NCBI RefSeq assembly: GCF_000003855.2
Contig: NW_003101682.1
Location: 1-64,000, forward strand
Origin: Blastomyces gilchristii SLH14081
Lineage: Eukaryota; Ascomycota; Eurotiomycetes; Onygenales; Ajellomycetaceae
Direction of reading: 5' to 3'
Length of the DNA stretch: 64,000 bases
The notes under the pieces were generated by a model. The model was not told where the DNA came from. It saw nothing but the letters and a program-made list of their open reading frames with translations, and made no database searches. Below, one piece after another: positions 11,550 through 22,870 of this stretch (positions are counted from its first letter, which is position 1; every line of letters starts with the position of its first letter). The position numbers and the translations under genes are program-made.

Positions 11550-13093
11550 TATCTCTAAGTTCATGTTACAATCACAATGAATATTCTGAATAAGAAGATA
11601 TCAGTGAGATATCTACTTGACTCTGAGATAAATACTAACTTCATATTCTATTTCTTTTCTTTGATGAAGAATTGAAAGAAGATAGATCTGTCAGATTATA
11701 TGAAATTTACTGATAAAATAAAATATCACTGTTTTGAGATAATTCAAGTAAAGTGTGTGATCACAGACTTAGAAGAAATCTTCAAGAAGTGCAGTCTGCT
11801 TCTTCATACTGTTAATATTATAGATGAGAATATTATTCTAAATCTTCTATAATTGAGAGAAAATAATTCTCTCATTGACTGAGTCACTCAGATATGACAG
11901 TATTATCTCACTAATGAAGAGATAGTGATAGAGAAATCTGAAGAGTTTCATTGAAAGAATCTTGAGAAAAAGATAGAGTCAATATACTGTATAGCAGATG
12001 ACTGAGACTTGAGAATTGATGAAGAAGTCATCATTCTCACTGCAAGATTAGCAGCAGTATTTGTTATTGAAGATGAACATACATGACATCTCTTTACAGA
12101 TTATAAGAATGTCTTTTTAAAAAGAAAAGCAGTGAAGTTTTCTGATATCAAGATATGATATAAGATCTGTCTTAAAAATGATATAACAGTGCTGTATGAG
12201 TCTCTTTATAACTTATTAGTAAAGAAATTGAATGTTCTGTACAAATATCTTGAAGAAGTATAATCAAAGAACTGAATACACTTATCAAAGAGTTCAGCAG
12301 AGGTACTCATACTATTTGTGCCTAAGAAGAATAGTAGACTATATCTATACATAGACTACAGAGGTCTCAATAAGATGACAGTTAAGAATTACTATTCATT
12401 ATCATTAATTAATATGATGATCAATTAATTATCTGAAGCAAAGATATTCTCAAAGATTAATAAACAGAATATCTATCATAGAATCAGAGTTAATGAAGAT
12501 AATGTTTGAAAAACAGCTTTTTGTATCAAGTATGATAATTTTGAATATCTTGTTTTATCTTTTAATCTTTGTAACACTTCAGTCATCTTTCAGATCTATA
12601 TAAATGAGGCACTGTGAGGCCTTGTTGACATCTTCTGTATAGTATACTTGAATAACATTCTAATCTTCTCAAAAATAGAAGAAGAATATGATAGTCATAT
12701 TTAAGAAGTATTGAGTCACTTGAGATAGTATCAACTCTATACAAACACTAAAAAATGCTCATTCTACATGCAGAAGATTAATTTCTTAGATTATATTATT
12801 GAGAGTAATAGCATTTCAATGAACAGAAGTCAGATCTCTGTCATTGAGAACTGATCAGTGCTGTAAATGTACCGCGAGATGCAGGTGTTTCTAGAATTTA
12901 TGAATTTCTATGAATGATTTATCTATGCATATTCACAGATTACTATTCCCTTTATAGATCTGTTAAAGAGAAGTGTTAAAGACAGAAAAATAAAACCGTT
13001 TACTCTCATCTAAGACACTGTGAGAGTATTTACAGAATTGAAACAAGCTTTTACAGATGTCACAATACTGAATCACTTTAATCTCAACTTACT
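11550..13093 (+). pseudogene. Element D pol, truncated after RT
   Basis: A protease-like D-S-E motif (canonical DSG/DTG altered) lies at about 11620. RT follows: V-P-K-K-N at about 12312, Y-I-D-Y-R-G-L-N at about 12345-12370, and a catalytic box reading Y-L-N-N-I at about 12645 (D changed to N). The frame stops matching pol at the start of RNase H, near H-F-N-L-N-L-L (13093). The right inverted-repeat arm then begins. RNase H, integrase and 3' LTR are missing. Confidence 0.75.
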
Positions 13094-13356
13094 CAGTCAG
13101 AGCGTTACTAAATTGTGTTATCAGATGATATCATTAAAAATATATTAATATTGTGAATATCAATGTTGAAAAAATGTTGATATGTATACATTATAGTGAT
13201 TTGTGAATCATGATAGTTAAATATATATATATATATTATTTCTGACATTGATAATTGATTACAACTTATACAATAATTTTTGAAAACTCAAAATTAATTT
13301 CAATTATTAACTAATAATTATGAACTTACAACTAACTAATATAAATAAAAAGAAAA

Positions 13357-14232
13357 AAACTTTTTCTACTTATTATCTTTTTTCTCTTTCTCATTCTTCT
13401 CATCATTCTTTATAATTCACTTCTCATTCTCATTCTTCTTCTCCTTCTTCTCATCTAAGATGATAATCATCTCAAAATCTCTCTTTACTGCCTTCTCAGA
13501 GAAGAGTTCTCACTACTTCTTCTCAATCAGACTAATCTGCATCTCAAAATCCTGTATTTTCTAGTCTGCTGTCTCAGGTTCCACTTCAGCAGTAAGTAGA
13601 TTGACATGCTCAGAGAGCAGAGCTGTCTTCTCAATATTCTGAATTATGAAGTGAATTTGAGATCTGAACAAGGTCTTAATTCCCTTCTTCTCTGTCAGCT
13701 TCTGAGATCTGAACAAGGTCTTATTTCCCTTCTTCTCTGTCAGCTTCTGCTAATCAATTAGAGAACAGAAGTGTTATCAAAACTTGTTATCTCTTAATAA
13801 AAAACTTATCAGTTTTAGCTTTTTTATCTCTCACTTTAATACTCTCTCAATCTTCTTCTGCTGCTGCTTATTTACAGTAATACTCTTCTTCTCTCTGTCT
13901 CTCTTTATCTTGATCTCAAATCATTCTCAGGACTTCTTCTGATCTTATTACTGCTGTATAAGACTCTTCACTATCATCTTTTTCAATCTCTCATGAGCAG
14001 TGTCATTCACATTATTTCTAGACTTAGTTCAGTCTAAATCTATCAGAAGTGTTACTTAAAATTGTTACTATTCTACTCTCTTACAGAGTCTCTTCAAGAC
14101 ATTATAATATGTCTTATAATCTGTCTTCTCTTACTTGAATATCTTCTTCTTCTCTCTCTTCAATCTGTGACAGTGCTCACACACCTTGATGATCTGCAGA
14201 ACCGCAGAATATTTGAAGAGAGATAATATAAT
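13357..14232 (-). pseudogene. Lys/Glu-rich coiled-coil protein relic (right arm)
   Basis: Minus-strand counterpart of 8697-9498 with the same order: basic helical N-part, AT-rich probable intron ending in TTGATTAG/CAG, then a coiled-coil and Lys/Asn-rich tail. The start codon equivalent reads ATA. It also carries a 45-bp tandem duplication that is absent from the left arm. Confidence 0.45.
13659..13748. repeat. 45-bp tandem duplication, two units
   Basis: Units 13659-13703 and 13704-13748 both begin GAGATCTGAACAAGG and end CTGTCAGCTTCT. They differ at one A/T position. The left arm has a single unit (near 9165-9210), so the duplication followed formation of the arms. Confidence 0.9.
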
Positions 14233-14280
14233 TGATTTTAATAAGTGTTGAAGAAGAGTGAAGACAGAGAAGACAGCTAG

Positions 14281-14366
14281 TAATAATATAATAATAATGA
14301 TAATAGTGATAATGATGATGATAATGATAATAGTGATGATAATAATGATGATAATGATGATAATAA
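14281..14366. repeat. ATG/AAT trinucleotide repeat
   Basis: Imperfect (AAT)n(GAT)n units. This is the right-arm counterpart of 8532-8640. Confidence 0.85.
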
Positions 14367-15307
14367 AAGAAGAAGTGTATTGAAATATATTATTGACTTA
14401 TCAAATATAAAGAGACTCAAAGAGAATATTAACAGCTTTCAGAGATGTACAGAAATGACTACAGTATTGCATAGTAATATTATCTTCATTTAATACATAC
14501 ACTATTAATATTCTTTATATACAGTTATTATATAATCTATATCAGAGATACATGCAGAAAACAGATCTTTATTACTAGAGAGAATAATTACAGTGATTCT
14601 CTGTTTTCATATTATAAAGATAAGTTGTTCTTATTTCTTTCTTCTCTCTTTTCTCTTCTTCTTCAACTCATCACTAATTTCAAGCTGATATGAAAACTAT
14701 TAAAACACTCTTAGAAATCCTTAAATTAAAGAGTATAGACTAATTAAATTTCAAATACAGAAGAATCAAATTATATTCAATAATACTAATTATCTATTTC
14801 TTTTTAATAAGACAAAAGTCACATCTTCTCTCTCTCTCTCTCAAATGAAATATAGCCTGTGAAAAGTGAGTATCATATCAGATCATAATGACCAATACAG
14901 CCTCAGCACACAGGGCTGTATACATACAGTGCATGCTGAACTGAGAGACTGTATAAGTTATAAATCAGTGACAGCATCTCAAGAAGAGCTGTGCAGTGTG
15001 AGAAAGTCACAACTCTTCATTATATACACAGAGAATGAATCACTGCAGTAAGTACATGTGTATTGTATGAAAGTAACACTTTTTAATAATCCTCAGTCTC
15101 TGATATCATGAAAATAGAGTCTCTTCATGAGATCTGTTTTTATCAGAAGTTGAGAAATCTTATATTTCTCAGAATCATCTTCACACGCCTTATCTGTGAA
15201 ATCAATGAAAAGAATCATTGATTTCAGTATTCTACTCTTAATATTATTCAAGTGACAGCAGAGTTCACTCTGATCACACTTTTTAAGTATATATTTTCTA
15301 ATTATTC

Positions 15308-15565
15308 TGTAAGAAATCCCGCTTCTCGCGGATTCTTTACTTCTATTTCTATCTCTCGCGTAATCAATAGGGTTAGCAGCCCTTGGCTACACACAACTAT
15401 ATAGACTGAAGTTCATGAATATAATTCATAATACAGCTTGAATGCTATTATACATTTGATTCTTATATTTTATCTTTCTACTGTGAATTCTTCTAATAGT
15501 TAATAGTATATATCATATCAAGCTGTAAACATCTGAATAATCATCTGCAAGCACTTATTCTTACA
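15308..15565 (+). repeat. 5' LTR of element B'
   Basis: 258 bp. It shares ATCAATAGGGTTAGCAGCCC and a CGCG-containing 5' part with the B'' LTRs. It is more decayed than the B'' LTRs but less decayed than its own 3' LTR. Confidence 0.92.
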
Positions 15566-15597
15566 TTTCAAGCTCTGTCAGTCAGCAACTGTCTGTT

Positions 15598-15977
15598 ATG
15601 ACTGAAAGGACTAGAAACTTGTATACTTCAACCTCTGCAAACTCTACTGCAGACACTCAGAAGCAGTCATCTGAATCATGAATAATCTCTGTGAAAGAAG
15701 TCTTAGAGAACTTATCAATCACTTACAGAACATCATTTTCTGCATCTGTGACAGAGAAACTCTCTGAACTGACAAATGAATCAATCTTAGTAAAGAACAT
15801 TCATGAGCATCTCTCACAGAACTAAGCTATTTTTCTACAAGAAATGCTTACTGCCTGCAAACACTCTCAAACCAAGTTTCTAGACATGATCTTCAGAGAC
15901 ACTTATGAACTGAAAAGAAACTTTCTTAAGCTATGACCACTTAAGGCCAACTATCAAATCACAATCTATAAAAGAAT
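15598..15977 (+). pseudogene. B' gag, 5' part only
   Basis: ATG at 15598 starts a Thr/Ser-rich N-terminus followed by a helical Gag region. The matching start in B'' is the minus-strand ATG at 34351-34353. The reading frame runs into the run of N at 15978. The zinc knuckle, protease and front of RT are not represented in the sequence. Confidence 0.65.
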
Positions 15978-16181
15978 NNNNNNNNNNNNNNNNNNNNNNN
16001 NNNNNNNNNNNNNNNNNNNNNNNNNNNNNNNNNNNNNNNNNNNNNNNNNNNNNNNNNNNNNNNNNNNNNNNNNNNNNNNNNNNNNNNNNNNNNNNNNNNN
16101 NNNNNNNNNNNNNNNNNNNNNNNNNNNNNNNNNNNNNNNNNNNNNNNNNNNNNNNNNNNNNNNNNNNNNNNNNNNNNNNNN
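15978..16181. other. Assembly gap (204 N)
   Basis: By alignment with B'', the flanks are separated by about 1.7 kb of gag, protease and RT sequence (B'' about 32265-33975). The gap is therefore undersized by roughly 1.5 kb unless B' carries a deletion. Confidence 0.95.
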
Positions 16182-18950
16182 TGAAGACTGTCTTTAAAAC
16201 TGCACTGAGATTATTTGAATATCTAGTGATGTCTTTTGATTTGACTAATATCTCTGTAGTATTTCAGTCTTTCATTAATAAAACACTTCATATATATCTG
16301 AATGTCTTTATAATAATATATCTGAATGATGTGATGATGTACTTTATAAAGAAGAAAGAACACACTGAGCATGTGCAAACTGTGTTAAAGGTCTTAGATG
16401 AGACAGAACTGTATATTAAGCTTATAAAGTGTAACTTCAGTATGTATTGAATTAATTTTCTAGAATATGTAATCACTGTGAATGATATTCAGATGAAACC
16501 TTCATGAGTTGAGACTATTCTATCATAATCAGAGTTAACTAGTATTCATGAGATTTAGATCTTTCTGAGCTTTGTAAATTTCTATAGATAGTTTATCTTT
16601 ATATTCATGAGAATCTTCTTGACTCTTACAGACATGCTGAAGAGTGAAAACAAGAAGAAGTCATTCTATGAATGAAGAATAAAAAGATTGTTAAGAAGAG
16701 AGAGCTGTGAGAACTTTCTTATCTCAGAAGCTCATGAGATCTTTGTAAGATTGAAATAGATATTTATAAATACAGTGATACTGTTTCACTTTGATCTCTC
16801 ACTCTTAATCAGATTGAAGACAGATGTCTTCTTCTTTGCAATTTCAGAAATAGTCTTATAACTACAGTTAAATGAGAACTGAGTTTCAGTGATCTTTTTC
16901 TTGTGAAAGATGTCACTTACAGAGATCAACTATAGCATTTATAATCAGAAGCTTCTTATAATAGTGAAATTCTTTCATCACTGATATCACTACTTTGAGA
17001 ATCTCATGACAGTGATTACTGTTAGAACTGATTATAACAGCTTATAACAGTTTACTTCAATCAAGAAACTCTTATAATAACAGATTCACTGAACTCAAAG
17101 ACTGAGTGAGTTCTGATTCAAGATAGAGTATATTAAGAGAATCAAGAACTCAGCAGACAGACTCTCTCACTGGTCTGACTATGTCAAGAAGATCAGAATG
17201 ACAGACATAGAGAAGATAGAGAAGGTAGAAAAGCTTTGTGAAATACTCAGACTGAGTGTTGTAAGAAGATTGACTGAAGAGTCTCTCAATTCTCTATAAG
17301 AGAAGAATGAAAAGAGAGAGAAGAAGTCTGTATAACTACTCTCTATAACACTAAGAGTTAACACTCTGAGAATCTCTGTGAGAATTCTTAATGAGAGTAT
17401 CTATAATCTGAAGAGTTTGTAAGCTTTGAGAAGTATTATAGAAGACCTGATATAAGAGAAAACAGAGTATAAGTCTTTATAAGATCTTCTGTTCAGATTG
17501 TCTGAACTGCAACTGAAGAATGAATATACTCAGTATATTTGAAAACTGCTTATAACAGAGATCAACTCTGCAGAAACAAAGAATTGAAGAGACTTAAATA
17601 GTCTCTTATAAAGAGAGAGTCAGATTTATATATCTATGAATAAGTTTCTATATATAGAACTTATTAAAAGGTATTATAACTCTTCTCTAGCAGGTCATTT
17701 TACAGATACTAGAACTCATGAGTTGCTTATAAGCAAATACTTCTAGCTGAAGATACAAGAACTTGTGAAGAGAATAGTGAATTCTTATACTGTTTATCAG
17801 AGTTCACAGATAGTACAGTTCAGATCATATAAAGAACTTACTCCTCTATTCATTCTACAGAAATCTTGAGAACAGCTAGAAATAAACACTCTTATAAGTC
17901 TCTCTGAAAGCAAGAACATATATGATGCCTGCTTTGACAGTGTGCTGATGATAGTAGATCACTTCATCAAGATAACACACTTTATACTCACTCACAAGAA
18001 CTTAAAGTCAAAGAATTTAACTCATATCTTTATTTATGATGTGATCTGATTGCATGAGTTATCTATAAACATTGTCTTAGACAGAGTTCTGATCTGATCT
18101 GATAACTATACTGAAGATCTTATAAGATCTAAGTATGACTTTTTATTAACAGACAAATGATCAGATAGAATGTCTGATGAGTATATTAAAACAGTATCTG
18201 TGATACTTTATCAATTACAATCAGAATAACTCAGTGTATTAATTATCACTCACAGAGTTTGTATATAACAACTCAAAGCATATCAGTACAGATAAAATTC
18301 TCTTTGAAATACTCACTGAGACTCATCTGCAGATGATCTTAATAAATCTGTAAGAGTACACTATAGAGTGTGATAATGCCTGTAAACAGGCTAAGAGAAT
18401 TCAGAATATCTGAGAGAAAGTCTGTGAATTCTTGAGAAAGACTCAAAAGTATCAGAAGAGATACTATGACTTTAAGCATATTATAAAGAGTTTTAAGAAA
18501 GATAATAGAGTCTGACTGAGTCTAGAAAATATTATCATACAGAGATCTAGTAAGAAGCTGAATCTCTTATAAACAGAGTCTTACAAGATTATGAAGAAAG
18601 TTAGCTCACAGTTCTACAGATTGAAACTGTCATCTAAATTACAGATATACAATGTTTTTCACATCTCTTTACTCTATAAATATAAGGAATTCTTAGAAGA
18701 GAACTCTATAACTCATCACTCTATTTACAAAACACTAGAGAGTGAAAGAGAATATCAGATTAAAGAAATTATTGACTCAGAGAAGTAAGATTATGAGCTC
18801 TGATTCAAGGTTAAGTGATAAGAATATTCTGACAAGATGAATGAGTTCACTTAAGAATTATTCAGACAGATAAGATATCTGTAGAAGCTGAGACATGACT
18901 TTTATACTGTGAATTCTGATAAGTCAAAATAACACAGTCTTTACTAAGAA
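16182..18950 (+). pseudogene. B' pol: RT (part)-RNase H-integrase-chromodomain, decayed
   Basis: Starts inside RT. M-S-F-D-L-T-N lies at about 16229, and the catalytic box reads Y-L-N-D-V at about 16318-16332, with the first Asp changed to Asn. RT thumb and RNase H follow to about 17100. The integrase zinc module is at about 17620-17810 and the core at about 17920-18200. A GPY-like end and chromodomain occupy 18591-18850, with the E-Y-Q-I-K-E-I-I-D-S pattern. Stops are frequent. B'' (27398-34642, minus) has the same protein with fewer stops. The end of the frame lies just left of the MITE inserted at 18966. Confidence 0.85.
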
Positions 18951-18965
18951 TCTGATTATAATAAA

Positions 18966-19470
18966 TAGATTGACCGTGTGACCGTGTCTGAGACCAGGAC
19001 CAGATTTTTTGATAGTCTCATTACCAATTCGACCGATTCCATTACACGGTTTTAACATTAGATAGTAGTTTCATACTGTCTCAGTGAGACTTACTGTCTA
19101 CTCTTGTCACATTTTTCAAATGAGACCATGATTTTCACTTCTCAATTTAAATTATTTTTATTGCTTTAAATGACTTTAAATCTCATTTGAGTGTTATCAA
19201 AAAGTGTTACTTTTTAAAAAATTAAAAATAGTCTAAAAAAACCTTAAAATGTCTAAAAATAGTAACTTTATGTCAAGAATGAGACTAAATGAGATCAAAT
19301 GAGACCACTTTCTCATTTTTTTCAAGTCATGGTTTCATTTTAAGATCTCATATATAGTCACTTTGCATGTTTTTTTAATGACTAGTCCCAGTGGGATTCA
19401 CGCCAAGAAATGTATGAGACCAGACCAAATGAGACCAAATATGAAATTCATGATCCCGGCGGCCAGTCTA
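18966..19470 (+). mobile_element. hAT-type MITE, copy 1 (505 bp)
   Basis: Ends are TAGATTGACCGTG and CGGCCAGTCTA (inverted TAGACTG). It is flanked by a perfect 8-bp duplication ATAATAAA (18958-18965 and 19471-19478). The paralogous B'' sequence near 29480-29490 has one copy of this octamer and no insert, which proves insertion. The 8-bp duplication is the hAT superfamily hallmark. Sub-terminal GAGACCA/TGGTCTC repeats are present. No transposase is encoded, so it would need one in trans. Confidence 0.9.
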
Positions 19471-19478
19471 ATAATAAA

Positions 19479-20083
19479 GATATTAACACTGTCATTTACA
19501 AATTCTAGTCTATAAGATGATGAGTTTCTACTGAGATGAACAGTTCACAGTGTATATAAAGAGAAGAAGAAATCATATTCTTATTAAAGTTAAAAAATAA
19601 AGAAAATAAAAACAGAACTGTGAATATAATTTAGAGACTAATAAAGAAAAAATAAAGAAAATTCACACTTATATTCTTAATATCTGTGATACTCAATCTC
19701 TCTGCAACTATCAATTTCTCTCTTTAAAGAAGCAGAGAGTATTATACTTATAATATAGACAATTGTTACATTTAACACAAAGATCATCAGAAATGCACAA
19801 ACTTCAGAGAAGCTGAACATTAGAGTATACACAGTTGTAACAGAGTCTTAAGAGCTGATTATCTGCATATGTAATCAGATATCTCTTATAAAGCTGTATC
19901 TGCTTTCTCAGTTATACTGAAGTATTCAGCTCAGAAACAATTGAGATGCAGAGAGAAAGCTCATCTGCTCAGATTAACTTCTATCACAAATTTATAGTAT
20001 TCATATTGTCTTAATTACCTGGATTTTGCAGATACTCAGAAACTCATCACTCATTGATAATAAGATTGTAGAAATGCGCCACA
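19479..20083 (+). pseudogene. B' 3' region: start of accessory ORF, decayed
   Basis: Downstream of pol, this stretch matches B'' 28860-29470 in reverse. It holds the front of the extra ORF described at B'' 29196, heavily decayed, and is cut by element A1 at 20088. The rest of the ORF resumes at 35602. Confidence 0.5.
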
Positions 20084-20087
20084 ATGT

Positions 20088-20262
20088 TGTGATTCAAAGG
20101 TGCTTTTTGCCAGCGTACGATTACAGGCGTACGCTGGCTTCTTATATATTGTAATATCGTACGCTAAATTAATTAGTGGCTGCTATGGCCCCTTTACACT
20201 CACAAGCAAGTTCAGAAGCAGCCGCATTATTATCTGATGATTGTACATTCTTTCAAATCACA
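20088..20262 (-). repeat. 3' LTR of element A1
   Basis: 175 bp. It contains a 13-bp hairpin (GCCAGCGTACGATTACAGGCGTACGCTGG) and TATGGCCCCTTTACACT. It is more decayed at CpG/CpC than its partner at 35427-35601, where TCCGACGGTCGTACG became TCTGATGATTGTACA. Confidence 0.92.
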
Positions 20263-20383
20263 TCCTCTCTCATCAGATTTGGTCATGCTCATGTGATCAT
20301 GATGTTCATCCTAGCTTCATGCAGATTAGCATGTCACTAGTGTTCATGATCTTATAATCTATTCCTGATTTGACTAGTATTCT

Positions 20384-22281
20384 GTGTATGCTCTCACAAA
20401 GAAACTTTCACTATATTATATCTCTCATTCACTAACTTTTCTCATTCTTCAATCATCTTCTTCATCATCATCATCATCAAATGTCATCATCATTCAAGAT
20501 TTCTATTCCTTCTTCTGTTCAACTCTTTCTATCTGTCTGTCTATCACATTGTACACATTTCTGACAATGACTCTCTATTCTCACAACAAGCATTATCATA
20601 GTACTCATATCAGGCAGTTTATTAGCAGTAAGTGTAACATGTTGTGAAATATAATCAGGACTTATTTATCTTCTAATGATTATCAGAATATATTATTATA
20701 AATAGCATATCTTCTTCATCTTCTTATATATTCTTAACTCTTTTTCTTCTCAGTGAGTTTCTGATCATGTTTTCTGACATGATTTTACATGAATGTAGAT
20801 ACTGATATGTTTGTTTTTATTTATATAGAATCTTCACATGTTGACAGATCTGTGTTCACTGATGATAGTGAACTCAATGTTGAATCATTGATCAAGAACT
20901 TGAAGAACACAATAATGAAGAAATTGTCTATGTCATGTGTGACTGAGTCTCTCACATCTCTCTCTACCTCTTCTACTGCTTCTTTCCCTGCTGCTCTTTC
21001 TCAATCTTCTACACTTGTCTCTATGTCTGGTTCTCCCGCTTCTGCTACCCCTGTTCCTGTGATTCTCACTCCTGCTACTCCTGGTTTTATCATCTCTGCT
21101 TTCATTACCAGCTCTCCCTGTTTTAAGAAGATGTTATATAGGCTTAATAAATCATGTTTCTCAGTGTGTACACTTCTGCTCTTCTTACTAACTTTCAGAA
21201 TGATTTATTGTATAAAGACTGTGTATGATACAACTATCTGAAGCTCAGTTATAAATACTGATTATTACATTCATTTTAAATATTTATGATGAAACAATTA
21301 TTCATTTATATCAGAGAATTACTTCTCTTCTCAACAGTGTTGAGATTGTAAGTCTTTTTCTTTTTCATCTTTTCTTTCTAATGCTAATCTTTCTATTCTT
21401 AGAGAAAGTTATTATGGGTTTTACTGTGTATGAAGTCATAATATTCACAGATATCAAGAAGCTTTTTACAACTGTAAAGTTTAATATTACAGAAATATTC
21501 ACTCTGATGAATTCCTTTAAGATAATAGATCTGTATCAGCCTATTCTCTGATATCTATTATCTGACTTTATAGTGCAGATAAAAGATATTCATGTTTTCA
21601 GAAACAGAAACATGAATATTGTACTCTTTTACACTCACAAATATGAGACTTATACATCTTGTCTGAGATGTTATTGTGAGAATGAGTTATTCACATGCTG
21701 TATTCTGCTTTCTACATTTCTCTGTGTCTCTCTCTCTCTTTCTGAGAAGTCTTATGCATGTTGTAATTATATGTACAACTCTAAGATCAGTGAGTATTCA
21801 TTCAGTAACTGTTCTCATCTCTGATTTTGTGATTTTTATACACTAATAATGATTCTTAGTTACTTCAGCATCAGAGATCATTCTAATCAAAGATGACAAT
21901 GCTGCTGAGACTACTCTCTTCTATCTTTAAGCTTCTTCTATCACTTTCTCTTTCTTCTCTGTGAGAAAGATTGTGCATACACTGAGTTATAAGTGTTCAG
22001 CCTCAGATAACTCCTGCTATCATTTATTCAGTTCTGTGTCTTCTTCTTCTATTTCTTCTGCCTCTGTTCCTTCTGCTCTGACTTCTGATTCTGTGAGTTC
22101 TGTGCTCTTCTTCAATTTTTCTACCCATATGTATATGCATTTCTATATTGGCATTCCAGTCAATCTTGCAATAAATGACATTAAGGTCATATGCAGAGTG
22201 ATAGAGAAATTGAAGATATATACAGTGTTATTACAAGAGCAGCTTGTGACTCTTGAATCTCTTGCAAATCTCAAGTTTTGA
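20384..22281 (+). pseudogene. Antisense Ser/Pro- and Cys-rich gene of element A, copy 1
   Basis: Lies between pol and the 3' LTR on the strand opposite to pol. Parts: a Ser-run leader (20384-20647), a Ser/Pro/Ala-rich frame (20789-21241), and a Cys-rich module (21573-21804; C-x2-C, C-C pair, S-E-K-S then C-C, then Y-S-F for C-S-F). A final helical frame ends at 22281. An intron at 21805-21859 (GTAACT...CACTAATAA...TTCTTAG) joins the last two frames in phase 1 without a stop. A weaker intron candidate is 21348-21402 (GTAAGT...TGCTAATC...CTTAG). A2 preserves the arrangement (59160-61089, minus). I do not recognise the family; a zinc-binding role is inferred from the Cys spacing. Confidence 0.6.
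21805..21859 (+). other. Intron of the antisense gene in A1
   Basis: 55 bp, GT...AG with branch-like CACTAATAA 9 bases before the acceptor region. Removal joins Y-S-F-(A|TT) to T-S-A-S-E-I-I in one open frame. The A2 equivalent (about 59605-59660, minus) has GTAATT...ATACTAATAA...TTCTTAG and keeps the same phase. Confidence 0.7.
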
Positions 22282-22870
22282 GATTTTCTTTGTTTTTGAT
22301 GTTTTTTAAGTGATGTGGTGTTGAAAATAGATTAAATATGTAATGTATGAAAATGAATAAAATATATATAATAATATTTATCTTTTACAGTCAACTCTTA
22401 CAGTTGATGATCAATTCATTATTTCTTTTCTTTTCTTATACTTTTTCTTTATCTGCTAGTCACTACTCTTACACAATCTCTATATGATACAGTGTTCAGT
22501 GACTAGATTTGATAGCTTTCATCTTTTGTAATTCTGTCTTATGCATTATACTGTCTCTCTTCACTCACTCAGATTACTACAGTGAATAACTTATTGAAAC
22601 TAATCTCATCTGATCTCTGAGTATTCTCAGAGGTTGAGATGACTTAATCTCATGTATTTATGAATGTTTCAGATAGTTCATTCTCTGTGATCTTCACAAT
22701 TGAACTGATATAAACAGTTGAATTCAACTCTGAATCTCTTTTTCTTCTGTAATCTGATTCATATATAAGTCTGCTGTTTTAAGACTGCTCTTTGTCACAT
22801 TGCACTCACTATCTGCAGTGCATTATTATATGACTGACTACAGTCTTATCACTTATTGAAGTGTGATATT
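22282..22870. other. Element A1, spacer between pol and antisense gene
   Basis: AT-rich sequence where the convergent antisense gene and pol meet. It matches A2 58560-59160 in reverse. No clear frame was found on either strand. Confidence 0.5.

Larger units (their letters stand above)
13097..15307 (-). mobile_element. Right arm of the long-inverted-repeat element, proximal part
   Basis: Reverse complement of 7592-9752. It starts CAGAGCGTTACTAAATTGTG, matching AATTTAATAACACTCT of the left arm by transitions only. It runs to ACTAAT-TATTC at 15307, where element B' is inserted; the arm continues at 37155. Arm-to-arm differences are spread along the whole length and are mostly transitions, which argues against an assembly mirror artefact. 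Confidence 0.7.
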
